Source: DASRHY01 sp046765875
Lineage (GTDB): Bacteria; Actinomycetota; Actinomycetes; Propionibacteriales; Kribbellaceae
Direction of reading: 5' to 3'
Assembly (NCBI GenBank): GCA_046765875.1
Contig: JBKPSJ010000242.1
Coordinates: 1-26,351, forward strand
DNA: 26,351 bases
Made by a program: the position numbers and the translations under genes. This document shows, piece by piece, positions 1 through 7,400 of the stretch. Position 1 is the first letter of the stretch; every line of letters begins with the position of its first letter. The notes beneath the pieces were generated by a model. It searched no databases. It saw nothing but the letters and a program-made list of their open reading frames with translations, and was not told where the DNA came from.

Positions 1-570
1 GTACTGGTGGTCGTGCTGCTGATCCTCGCGCTGCTGCTGCGGGCGATCGTCGCGCCCGTGCTACTGGTCGCGACGGTTGTATTGTCGTTCGCCGCCGCGC
101 TGGGCGTGAGCGCGTTGGTGTTCAAGAACGTCTTCGGGTTCGGCGGGGAAGACCCATCCTTGCCGCTGTTCGTCTTCGTGTTCCTGGTTGCTTTGGGCAT
201 CGACTACAACATCTTCCTGATGACACGTGTGCATGAGGAAGCCAAGCAGCACGGGACGAGACGTGGCGCGCTGATCGGCGTCGCCGCGACCGGCGGCGTG
301 ATCACCTCGGCCGGCCTGGTGCTGGCGGGCACATTCGCCGTGCTGGCCACGCTGCCGGTGGTCGCGTTCGCCGAGATCGGTTTCGCGGTAGCGTTCGGCG
401 TACTGCTCGATACCCTCATCGTGCGGTCGGTGCTGGTCACCGCGCTGAACCTGGACATCGGACGGCACATATGGTGGCCGAGCGCCCTGTCCAAGACCGA
501 CGGCGGCCACGCCGACAAGCCGAAGGACGACAAGGATCTGGAGCGCGGTGAACCGATTCTCGTGGAGTGA
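1..570 (+). CDS. MMPL-family membrane transporter, C-terminal part (5' end outside window)
   Basis: This is the last ~189 residues of an RND/MMPL-type exporter; the reading frame is open to the left edge, so the N-terminus is missing. About five hydrophobic segments are visible, with the family's central motif GIDYNIFLMTRVHEE (a buried Asp-Tyr pair in a membrane helix, thought to serve proton relay) and the typical ending ALNLDIGRHIWWPSAL. A short charged cytoplasmic tail rich in Lys and Asp follows. Family knowledge: these proteins export lipids or drugs using the proton gradient. The substrate cannot be told from this fragment. The TGA stop overlaps the GTG of the next gene (sigma factor), if that start is used. 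Confidence 0.9.
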   Translation, partial: VLVVVLLILALLLRAIVAPVLLVATVVLSFAAALGVSALVFKNVFGFGGEDPSLPLFVFVFLVALGIDYNIFLMTRVHEEAKQHGTRRGALIGVAATGGVITSAGLVLAGTFAVLATLPVVAFAEIGFAVAFGVLLDTLIVRSVLVTALNLDIGRHIWWPSALSKTDGGHADKPKDDKDLERGEPILVE

Positions 571-1187
571 CTGATCTCACCCGGGGCTGGGCGAATGGCC
601 CCGGGGTACACGACGATGTCCGGGTGCCCGTTCCCGTTTCGGACCTGAATGCCGCCCTGCGGGCAGCACAGCGAGGGGATGAGGACGGGTTCCGGACGTT
701 GTATCGCGCTGTCCAGCCCGGGTTGCTGCGGTACTTGAGGGTGCTGGCACCACAGGACGCCGACGACGTCGCGTCGGAGACCTGGCTGCAGATCGCACGC
801 GACGTCGGCAAGTTCCGCGGCGACGGGGACGACTTCCGCGGCTGGGCGACGACGATCGCCCGTAACCGGGCGCTGGACGTGCACCGCCGGCAGAGCCGCC
901 GCCCACCCGTCGACGGCGACTTCGACCTTCTCGCCGAACTGGCCGGGCCTGACGACACCGCGTACGACGCGGCCACCGCCCTGGCGACCGAGGAAGCACT
1001 GCAGTTGATCGCGCAACTGCCTCAGGACCAGGCTGAGGCTGTACTGCTACGGGTCGTAGTCGGACTCGACGCCAACCGCGCCGCCGAGGTCCTCGGGAAG
1101 AAGCCGGGCGCCGTGCGCACCTCGGCGTACCGGGGGCTGAACCGGCTCTCGGAGATGCTCACCGACTACAGGCCGAGGCACGCCTGA
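567..1187 (+). CDS. RNA polymerase sigma factor, ECF/sigma-70 family
   Basis: A 206-residue ECF-type sigma factor. Region 2 lies at about residues 41-111 (DADDVASETWLQIARD, then FRGWATTIARNRALDVHRR, the usual core-binding and -10 recognition part). Region 4 lies at about 142-198 (LPQDQAEAVLLRVV, then a helix-turn-helix with AAEVLGKKPGAVRTSAYRGL). The length fits a compact ECF factor without extra domains. The GTG at 567 overlaps the stop of the transporter gene. A GTG at 624 (giving a start just before the conserved DLNAALRAAQRGDEDGF) is an equally reasonable start, because the first ~20 residues are not family-like. The next gene is a single-pass membrane protein, the usual arrangement for a sigma/anti-sigma pair. 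The regulon is unknown. Confidence 0.88.
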   Translation: MTDLTRGWANGPGVHDDVRVPVPVSDLNAALRAAQRGDEDGFRTLYRAVQPGLLRYLRVLAPQDADDVASETWLQIARDVGKFRGDGDDFRGWATTIARNRALDVHRRQSRRPPVDGDFDLLAELAGPDDTAYDAATALATEEALQLIAQLPQDQAEAVLLRVVVGLDANRAAEVLGKKPGAVRTSAYRGLNRLSEMLTDYRPRHA

Positions 1188-1194
1188 CGGTAGG

Positions 1195-1227
1195 TGTGAC
1201 ACTTTTCGGCCCGGTGGCGCTGTCGTT
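1195..1227 (+). promoter_or_regulatory. Candidate ECF-type promoter, leaderless, for the anti-sigma-like gene
   Basis: TGACAC at 1197-1202 and TGTCGT at 1221-1226 are separated by 18 bases. A -10 at 1221-1226 would put the transcription start at or next to the ATG at 1234, giving a leaderless mRNA. This also explains why no Shine-Dalgarno sequence is seen before that ATG. It may be an autoregulatory promoter used by the sigma factor encoded just upstream. This is a pattern-based inference only. Confidence 0.33.
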
Positions 1228-1233
1228 CATGAG

Positions 1234-2040
1234 ATGACACAGAACCGAGACCTCGACCCGTTCACCGCTGAGCAGCTGCTCAGCGGTGCGCCCGTCGACG
1301 GCGAGGTCGGCCCGCTCGCCGATCTGCTGGCCGCTGCCGCCGTCCCCGCCCGTGCTGACGAGCTCATGGGTGAGGCGGCGGCGGCGGCCGCGTTCCGCGA
1401 TGCGGCGGGAGCTTCCCGGACGGCCGCCGCGCCTGCCGCCTTCACGGGGTCTCGTCGAGCGCTCGGGCTCAAGGTCGCGATCGCCGTCGCCGCGGTCGCG
1501 GGTACCGGCTTCGCCGGTACGGCCGCCGCCGGTCTGCTGCCGGGTGACGAGTCCCGCGCACCGGTTGCCGCGCCCACCTCGGCCACGCAGACCGCGTCGT
1601 CTCCCGCGAAGGGCCCCGGCGCTGAGACCACGACCGCGCCGCCGCAGGCAGGCACGGGCACGGGTACCCCTCGGAATGGCGACTCGCCATCCGGCACGGC
1701 GAGCAAGCCCAAAACGCAACAGTCCGAGACCAAGTCGGAGGACGGTCCCACATCGGCGCGACCGACGGTCGCGGTGATCGCGATGTGCCGCACCTTCTCA
1801 ACCATGTCCAGGCACGACCAGGGTCGTAACCGCTACTCGGACGCGATAGTCGACGACCCATACTTCCAGCCGCTGGTTCGGGCGGCAGGCGGGAAGGACA
1901 AGGTCGCCGCATACTGCAAGCAAGTACTCGAGCAAACTGACCACCCCTCAGGTCGGCCGACATCTGACCCCACCAGTCGGCCGGCTGCCTCAGAAACCGG
2001 CAATGCCACCACGGCCCTTCCTCCCCCCAGGGGTCGCTAG
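1234..2040 (+). CDS. Single-pass membrane protein, probable anti-sigma factor
   Basis: A 268-residue protein with an N-terminal cytoplasmic part (1-76, containing LDPFTAEQLLSGAPVDG and an Ala-rich helical stretch) and one membrane helix at about 77-101. A long Pro/Thr/Ser/Ala-rich linker (about 105-175) follows, then an outer segment with two cysteines (Cys185 and Cys228) that could form a disulfide. The N-terminal layout (LLSG-type start, PLADLLAAAAVPAR) resembles RsdA-like anti-sigma proteins of actinobacteria. No zinc-binding HxxxCxxC motif is present. Together with its position 46 bases after an ECF sigma gene, this supports a role in holding the sigma factor at the membrane. That function is inferred, not shown. 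The C-terminal ~35 residues are low in complexity. Confidence 0.7.
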   Translation: MTQNRDLDPFTAEQLLSGAPVDGEVGPLADLLAAAAVPARADELMGEAAAAAAFRDAAGASRTAAAPAAFTGSRRALGLKVAIAVAAVAGTGFAGTAAAGLLPGDESRAPVAAPTSATQTASSPAKGPGAETTTAPPQAGTGTGTPRNGDSPSGTASKPKTQQSETKSEDGPTSARPTVAVIAMCRTFSTMSRHDQGRNRYSDAIVDDPYFQPLVRAAGGKDKVAAYCKQVLEQTDHPSGRPTSDPTSRPAASETGNATTALPPPRGR

Positions 2041-2058
2041 GCACAGCCGGTCAAGCGG

Positions 2059-2090
2059 CGGGCGGGGTCATGTGGGCGTGACCCCGCCCG
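2059..2090. terminator. Strong hairpin between convergent genes, probable bidirectional terminator
   Basis: CGGGCGGGGTCA (2059-2070) pairs perfectly with TGACCCCGCCCG (2079-2090) around an 8-base loop, a 12-bp GC-rich stem. It lies 18 bases after the stop of the anti-sigma-like gene and 38 bases beyond the stop of the convergent DUF3046 gene. There is no long T-run, as is common for terminators in high-GC actinobacteria. The rest of the 2041-2128 gap holds nothing else I can identify. Confidence 0.78.
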
Positions 2091-2128
2091 TTCGCTGGTT
2101 CTGGCGTTCAATTGCTTGGACGCCTGTG

Positions 2129-2323
2129 TCACCGGTCGCTGGGTGGCAGTTCGAGGTGCTTCCAGACCGCGCGCCAGACATTCTTGGCGCTCTCGCCGGC
2201 CGCGAGCGCTTCGACGACCGTTCGTCCGCCCAGCTCAGAGATCACCTGGGTCTCGGCCCAGGTACGCGCATACGCCGGGCCGAGGTGGTGATCCATCCGG
2301 GCCCAGAACTCGGTCAGTCGCAT
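2129..2323 (-). CDS. DUF3046 family protein
   Basis: A 64-residue protein that matches the small actinobacterial DUF3046 family along its whole length: start MRLTEFWARMDHHLGPAYA, middle LGGRTVVEALAAGES, and end KNVWRAVWKHLELP. Function is unknown; in many actinobacteria the gene sits beside recA/recX. Here it lies 4 bases downstream of the dTDP-glucose dehydratase gene, on the same strand, so it is probably cotranscribed with that gene. No recA is seen on either side within the window. The ATG at 2323 is the only sensible start; the Shine-Dalgarno is weak, consistent with translational coupling to the gene upstream. Confidence 0.85.
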   Translation of the reverse strand: MRLTEFWARMDHHLGPAYARTWAETQVISELGGRTVVEALAAGESAKNVWRAVWKHLELPPSDR

Positions 2324-2327
2324 CGCT

Positions 2328-3308
2328 CTACCCGGTTGGATACTTGAGCGGCCGCCACCAGTCCTCGTGGTCGCGGTACCAGGCGATCGTGTCGGCCAGG
2401 CCGGAGTCGAAGTCGTGCCGGGGCCGGTACCCCAGTTCCTCGCGGATCTTCGTCCAGTCCACCGAGTAACGGCGATCGTGGCCCTTGCGGTCTTCGACGT
2501 ATTCGATGCTCTCGTCGCCCTTGCCGAATGCCGCGAGCAGCCGGTCGGTCAGGTCGCGGTTGGTCAACTCGGTGCCGCCGCCGATGTTGTACACCTCGCC
2601 GCCCTTGCCACCGAGAAGCACCTTCGCGATCCCCTGGCAGTGATCGTCAACGTGCAACCAGTCGCGCACGTTCAGCCCGTCGCCGTACAAGGGGACCCTC
2701 TTGCCCTCGATCAGGTTGGTGACGAACAGCGGGATGACCTTCTCCGGGTACTGGTACAGGCCGTAGTTGTTCGAACACCGCGTCACACGTACGTCGAGTC
2801 CGTGCGTCCGGTGGTACGCGAGTGCGACCAGGTCGCTGGAGGCCTTCGAGGCCGAGTACGGCGAGTTGGGTTGGAGCGGCTCGGACTCGGTCCACGAACC
2901 CTCGGCGATCGAGCCGTACACCTCGTCGGTCGACACGTGTACGAACGACGTCACACCGTGCCGCAGCGCGGCCTCGAGCAGCACCTGCGTACCGAGGACG
3001 TTGGTGACGACGAACGGCGTGGCACCCGCGATCGAACGATCCACATGAGATTCGGCGGCGAAGTGCACCACCGCGTCATGGCCGGGCAGCGCGGCGTCCA
3101 CCTGCCGCAGATCGGTGATGTCGCCCTTGACGAACGTGTAGCCGGGGCTGTCCTTCACCAGGTCGAGATTTGCCGGGTTGCCCGCATAGCTGAGCGAGTC
3201 GAGCACGGTGATCCGGACCGGCCCGAGGTCGGGGTAGCCACCGGACAGCGCCGATCGGACGAAGTGCGAACCGATGAAGCCTGCGCCACCGGTGACCAGG
3301 ATTCTCAT
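2328..3308 (-). CDS. rfbB: dTDP-glucose 4,6-dehydratase
   Basis: A 326-residue short-chain dehydrogenase of the extended type, close to the family's usual length. It has the NAD-binding GGAGFIG at residues 7-13, HFAAESHVDRSI at about 82-93 and the catalytic STDEVYG (Thr127-Asp128-Glu129). The YSASK follows with Tyr151 and Lys155, and further on NNYGLYQYPEKVIPLF and GDGLNVRDWLHVDDHC. This combination is diagnostic for RmlB/RfbB, which converts dTDP-glucose to dTDP-4-keto-6-deoxyglucose, the second step in dTDP-rhamnose synthesis. I chose the ATG at 3308; a TTG at 3317 would add three residues. No rmlA, rmlC or rmlD lies nearby, so the other steps must be encoded elsewhere. The lipoprotein gene ends 24 bases upstream and DUF3046 starts 4 bases downstream, suggesting one transcript. 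Confidence 0.93.
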   Translation of the reverse strand: MRILVTGGAGFIGSHFVRSALSGGYPDLGPVRITVLDSLSYAGNPANLDLVKDSPGYTFVKGDITDLRQVDAALPGHDAVVHFAAESHVDRSIAGATPFVVTNVLGTQVLLEAALRHGVTSFVHVSTDEVYGSIAEGSWTESEPLQPNSPYSASKASSDLVALAYHRTHGLDVRVTRCSNNYGLYQYPEKVIPLFVTNLIEGKRVPLYGDGLNVRDWLHVDDHCQGIAKVLLGGKGGEVYNIGGGTELTNRDLTDRLLAAFGKGDESIEYVEDRKGHDRRYSVDWTKIREELGYRPRHDFDSGLADTIAWYRDHEDWWRPLKYPTG

Positions 3309-3332
3309 GCCGGGCAACTCTAGAGGTCCGTT

Positions 3333-4385
3333 CTAGCGGCGCTCGTCCGGGCCGTCGGGGTCTTGTTGCTGCGGGCCGCCCCACTGCGGTGGCGGACCCT
3401 GCTGCGGACCCTGCTGGCCCGGGTAGCCGCCCTGCGGCGGGCCTTGCTGGGGCTGTCCCCATCGCCCGCCCTGCGGCGGGCCCTGCTGAGGCTGTCCCCA
3501 CTGGCCGCCCTGCTGTGGACCCTGCTGCCCCGGCTGAGCCCATTGGCCGCCCTGCTGTTGGCCCGGGTATGGCTGCTGGCCGGGGTATGCGCCCTGCTGA
3601 GGCTGTCCCCACTGACCGCCCTGCTGCCCCGGCCCCTGCTGCCCCGGGTACGGCTGGCCGGGATACGGCTGGCCGGGATACGGCTGGCCGGGATATTGCT
3701 GGCCCGGGTATGGCTGGCCCGGGTATGGCTGCTGACCGCCAGCCTTGCGACCGCGCAGTACGAACAACACGATCGCTGCCACCACGAGCACTGCCAGCAC
3801 AGCGATGAGGATGATCGCCCACATCGGGAACGCGCCGCCGCTGGAATCCGACACCAGGCGGATCTTGGTCATCTTGTTGGGATCGGTGTACGTCGCGGTG
3901 TTGCCGTCGACCTGTGCACCGGGGTCGTGCTCGAGGATCTTTCCCGGCATGGTGACCTTGAACTTCACATCCGGCTTGGGCAGGTTCTCCTGGTTCGGCA
4001 GCTGGGAGGCGGTGCCGGTTCCACCGGTGACGATGAACCTTTCGCCCCGCTTGTGGAACTGGAGGTCGCCCTCGTCCGAGCCGCTCATGTCGTCGAACGG
4101 CACCTTGTCCAGGGAGCAATCGGTGCCGACGTAGTTGCCCTCTTCGTATGCCTTGCACGACACACCGGTCGGAGCGTCCTTCTTGATCGAGTCCTCGATC
4201 TGCTCGCGGATCTTGTCCGGCGAACTGCCCAGTTGCTGGGCAACGTTCTTGTCGACGGCCAGCAGCATCCGGCCCGACACCGTTTCGTCCTTGCTGACCT
4301 TCAGGTCTGCATCGACCTTGATGCAGCCGGTCAGCACCAGGAGAAGTGCCGCAACGAGCAGCACGGAGCGTGCACGAGTCCTCAT
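3333..4385 (-). CDS. LppM-like lipoprotein with membrane anchor and Gln/Pro/Gly repeat tail
   Basis: A 350-residue protein. Residues 1-21 form a lipoprotein signal with lipobox LTGC, so Cys21 is the lipidation site. Residues 22-185 form an outer domain of the DUF3153/LppM type (KVDADLKVSKDETVSGRMLL), with two further cysteines at 77 and 90. A membrane helix spans about 187-210, followed by RGRK on the inside. The last ~135 residues are a cytoplasmic tail built of PYPGQ units and 13-residue GGQWGQPQQGPPQ-type units. Mycobacterial LppM, from family knowledge, is a cell-envelope lipoprotein linked to lipid traffic and host-cell entry; no function is shown here. The ATG at 4385 is set by the signal peptide. 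It is divergent from lhr and probably cotranscribed with rfbB. Confidence 0.8.
   Translation of the reverse strand: MRTRARSVLLVAALLLVLTGCIKVDADLKVSKDETVSGRMLLAVDKNVAQQLGSSPDKIREQIEDSIKKDAPTGVSCKAYEEGNYVGTDCSLDKVPFDDMSGSDEGDLQFHKRGERFIVTGGTGTASQLPNQENLPKPDVKFKVTMPGKILEHDPGAQVDGNTATYTDPNKMTKIRLVSDSSGGAFPMWAIILIAVLAVLVVAAIVLFVLRGRKAGGQQPYPGQPYPGQQYPGQPYPGQPYPGQPYPGQQGPGQQGGQWGQPQQGAYPGQQPYPGQQQGGQWAQPGQQGPQQGGQWGQPQQGPPQGGRWGQPQQGPPQGGYPGQQGPQQGPPPQWGGPQQQDPDGPDERR
3646..3735. repeat. Tandem 15-bp repeats encoding PYPGQ units
   Basis: Six consecutive 15-base units starting at 3646, 3661, 3676, 3691, 3706 and 3721 follow the pattern GGGTACGGCTGGCCG with minor changes; the last unit diverges at its end. 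They encode the PYPGQ series of the LppM-like tail. A second, longer repeat (39 bases, seen at 3442 and 3481) encodes the GGQWGQPQQGPPQ units. Because the units are in frame, slippage would change tail length without breaking the gene. Confidence 0.85.
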
Positions 4386-4395
4386 GCTCGGATCA

Positions 4396-4416
4396 TCGCA
4401 GACCTGGGGTCTGCGA
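4396..4416. promoter_or_regulatory. Perfect palindrome in the LppM-like/lhr divergent promoter region
   Basis: TCGCAGACC (4396-4404) and GGTCTGCGA (4408-4416) form a perfect 9-bp inverted repeat with a 3-base spacer, 10 bases upstream of the lipoprotein ATG and about 60 bases before the lhr ATG. The size and symmetry fit a dimeric repressor's operator. It does not match the actinobacterial LexA box that I know (TCGAAC-N4-GTTCGA). The binding protein is unknown. Confidence 0.45.
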
Positions 4417-4475
4417 CGACCCTCGGTGTCCACAACGAATCGAGAATGTCGGAGCCCCGAGGCAGGATGGCTCCC

Positions 4476-7400
4476 ATGAGCAAACAGGACCCGCTGCGCG
4501 ACTTCTCCCGCGCGACCCGGACGTGGTTCGGCGACGTCTTCGACGCCGCCACGCCGGCGCAGCGCGGTGCCTGGGCAGCGATCAGCGCCGGGCGCGACGC
4601 ACTGGTGGTCGCACCGACCGGGTCCGGCAAGACGCTGGCGGCGTTCCTGTGGGCGCTGGACCGGCTCGCTACTACGCAACGATCGGCCGAGCCGAAGCAT
4701 CGCTGTCGCGTGCTGTACGTCTCCCCGCTGAAGGCGCTCGCCGTCGATGTCGAGCGGAACCTGCGTGCACCGCTGACAGGCGTCCGCCAGGCGGCCGAGC
4801 GGCTCGGTGAGATGCGGGTCGACGTCGAGGTCGCGATGCGCTCGGGCGACACCCCGGCATCGGACCGGCGCCGATTCGCCACCAAGCCGGCCGACATCCT
4901 GATCACCACGCCGGAGTCGCTGTTCCTGATCCTGACGTCGCAGGCACGCGAGTCGCTGCGCGGTATCGAGACAGTGATCGTCGACGAGGTCCACGCGGTC
5001 GCCGGCACGAAACGCGGCGCGCACCTTGCGATCACACTCGAGCGGCTCGACGAGTTGCTCCCCAAGCCGGCTCAGCGGATCGGACTGTCGGCAACCGTTC
5101 GCCCGGTCGAGGAGGTCGCCCGATTCCTCGGCGGCCGGCGACCCGTCGAGGTGGTCCAGCCCAAGTACGCCAAGGAGTGGGACCTCAGCGTCGTCGTACC
5201 GGTCGAGGACATGACCGAGCTCGGCGATGTCGAGCCCGAGTCCGGCTCGGCGGCGCGGTCGACCAGGCACGCGTCGATCTGGCCGCATGTCGAGGAGCAC
5301 GTCGCCGACCTGATCGCGCAGCACAAGTCCACGATCGTGTTCGCGAACTCGCGCCGGCTGGCCGAGCGACTCACCGCCCGGCTGAACGAGATCGCCGCCG
5401 AGCGCTCCGGCACGGAACTGCCCGATGCCGGGTCGCCCGCCCAGCTGATGGCGCAATCGGGTGCGTCGCAGGCCGCTCCGCCGCTGGTCGCGCGGGCACA
5501 CCATGGCTCGGTGAGCAAGGAGCAGCGGGCGCTGATCGAGAGCGATCTCAAGTCCGGCCGTTTGCCTTGTGTAGTCGCAACCAGCAGCCTCGAGCTCGGC
5601 ATCGACATGGGTGCGGTCGATCTGGTCGTCCAGGTGGAGGCTCCGCCCTCGGTCGCCAGCGGCCTGCAACGTGTCGGCCGTGCGGGTCACCAGGTCGGCG
5701 CCGTGTCGCGTGGCGTGCTGTTCCCCAAGTTCCGCGGCGATCTGGTCGAGACCGCTGTCGTCGTGCAGCGGATGCGCGAGGGCAAGATCGAGCAGCTCCA
5801 CATCCCCACCAACCCGCTCGACGTGCTGGCGCAGCAGATCGTGTCGATCGCGAGCATGGATGCGATCGATGCTGACGAGCTGTTCGCGCTGGTTCGCCGT
5901 ACCGCCGCGTTCGCGACGTTGCCGAGATCGGCGTACGACGCGGTCCTTGACATGCTTTCGGGCAAGTACCCGTCGGACGAGTTCGCCGAGCTGCGGCCGC
6001 GGATCGTGTTCGACCGCGTCTCCGGCCAGATCACCGGCCGACCGGGAGCACAGCGACTCGCCGTCACCAGCGGCGGCACGATCCCCGACCGTGGCCTGTT
6101 CGGCGTCTTTCTGGTTGGCGAGTCGACCAACCACAGGGTCGGTGAGCTTGACGAGGAGATGGTGTACGAGTCCCGCGTCGGCGACGTGTTCACCCTGGGC
6201 ACGTCGAGCTGGCGGATCGAGGACATCACCCACGACCGAGTGCTGGTATCCCCTGCACCGGGTCAGCCCGGCCGGCTGCCGTTCTGGAAGGGCGATGCCG
6301 TCGGCCGGCCGGCCGAGCTCGGTGCCGCCACCGGCGCGTTCGTACGTACCACCGCATCGTTGCCCGAGGCAAAGGCTGTCGACCGTGCCAGGACTACCGG
6401 ACTCGACGAATACGCGGCGCGCAACCTGGTGGCCTACCTGTCCGAGCAACGCGAGGCGACCGGACGGGTCCCGGACGACAAGACGATCCTGGTCGAGCGG
6501 TTCCGCGACGAGCTCGGCGACTGGCGGGTGTGCGTGCACTCGCCGTACGGCGGCCAGGTACACGGCCCCTGGGCGCTTGCGATCGCGGCCCGGCTGGAGC
6601 AGCGCTACGGGATGGACGCGCAGGCGGTGGCCGGTGACGACGGCATCGTGCTGCGGTTGCCTGAGACCGACGAGCCGCCGCCGGGCGCCGAACTTGTGCT
6701 GTTCGATCCAGCCGAGATCGAGCAGGTGATCACCGACGAAGTCGGCGGTTCTGCCCTGTTCGCGTCGAGGTTCCGCGAGTGTGCCGCGCGGGCGCTTCTG
6801 CTCCCACGGCGGGATCCACGTCGTCGGTCGCCTTTGTGGCAACAGCGACAGCGCTCGGCCCAGCTCCTCAGCGTGGCCAGCAAGTACGGGTCGTTCCCGA
6901 TCGTGCTGGAAGCGCTGCGCGAGTGCCTGCAGGACGTGTACGACATGACCGCGCTGAAGGAGTTGCTCACCGGCGTCGCCGAGCGGCGGATCTCGGTCGT
7001 CGAGGTGGAGACCGCCGAGGCTTCGCCGTTCGCGAAGTCACTGCTGTTCGGCTACGTCGGCGCCTTCATGTACGAGGGCGATACCCCGCTGGCAGAGAAG
7101 CGGGCGGCTGCCCTCGCGTTGGATCAGACGCTGCTGGCCGAACTACTGGGCCGGACCGAGCTGCGCGAACTGCTCGATGCCGAGGTTGTGCTGCGTACCG
7201 AAGCCGAGTTGCAGCGGCTGGCCGACGACCGCAAGGCCCGCGACGAAGAGGGCTTGTTCGACATCCTCCGGCTGGTCGGTCCGCTCTCGGTCGAGCAGGC
7301 TTCGCAACGCAGCGTCGACGGCGCCGACGCCGAGGCCTGGCTCACCTCACTGGCTGCCGCGCGCCGGGTCGTGCGGGTCCGGATCGCCGGCGAGCACCGC

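Noticed and set aside
3646..3735. CRISPR-like array
   Set aside because: Units are contiguous without spacers and encode the PYPGQ protein repeats.
4396..4416. LexA/SOS box for lhr
   Set aside because: The palindrome does not fit TCGAAC-N4-GTTCGA, and no PafBC-type promoter (TTGTCRGTG-N8-TAnnnT) was found in the gap.
4386..6842. Long minus-strand open frame antisense to lhr, in frame with the LppM-like gene
   Set aside because: It is composed of Arg/Gly/Asp-rich shadow sequence produced by high-GC codon bias opposite the certain helicase frame; the lipobox start at 4385 defines the real gene.
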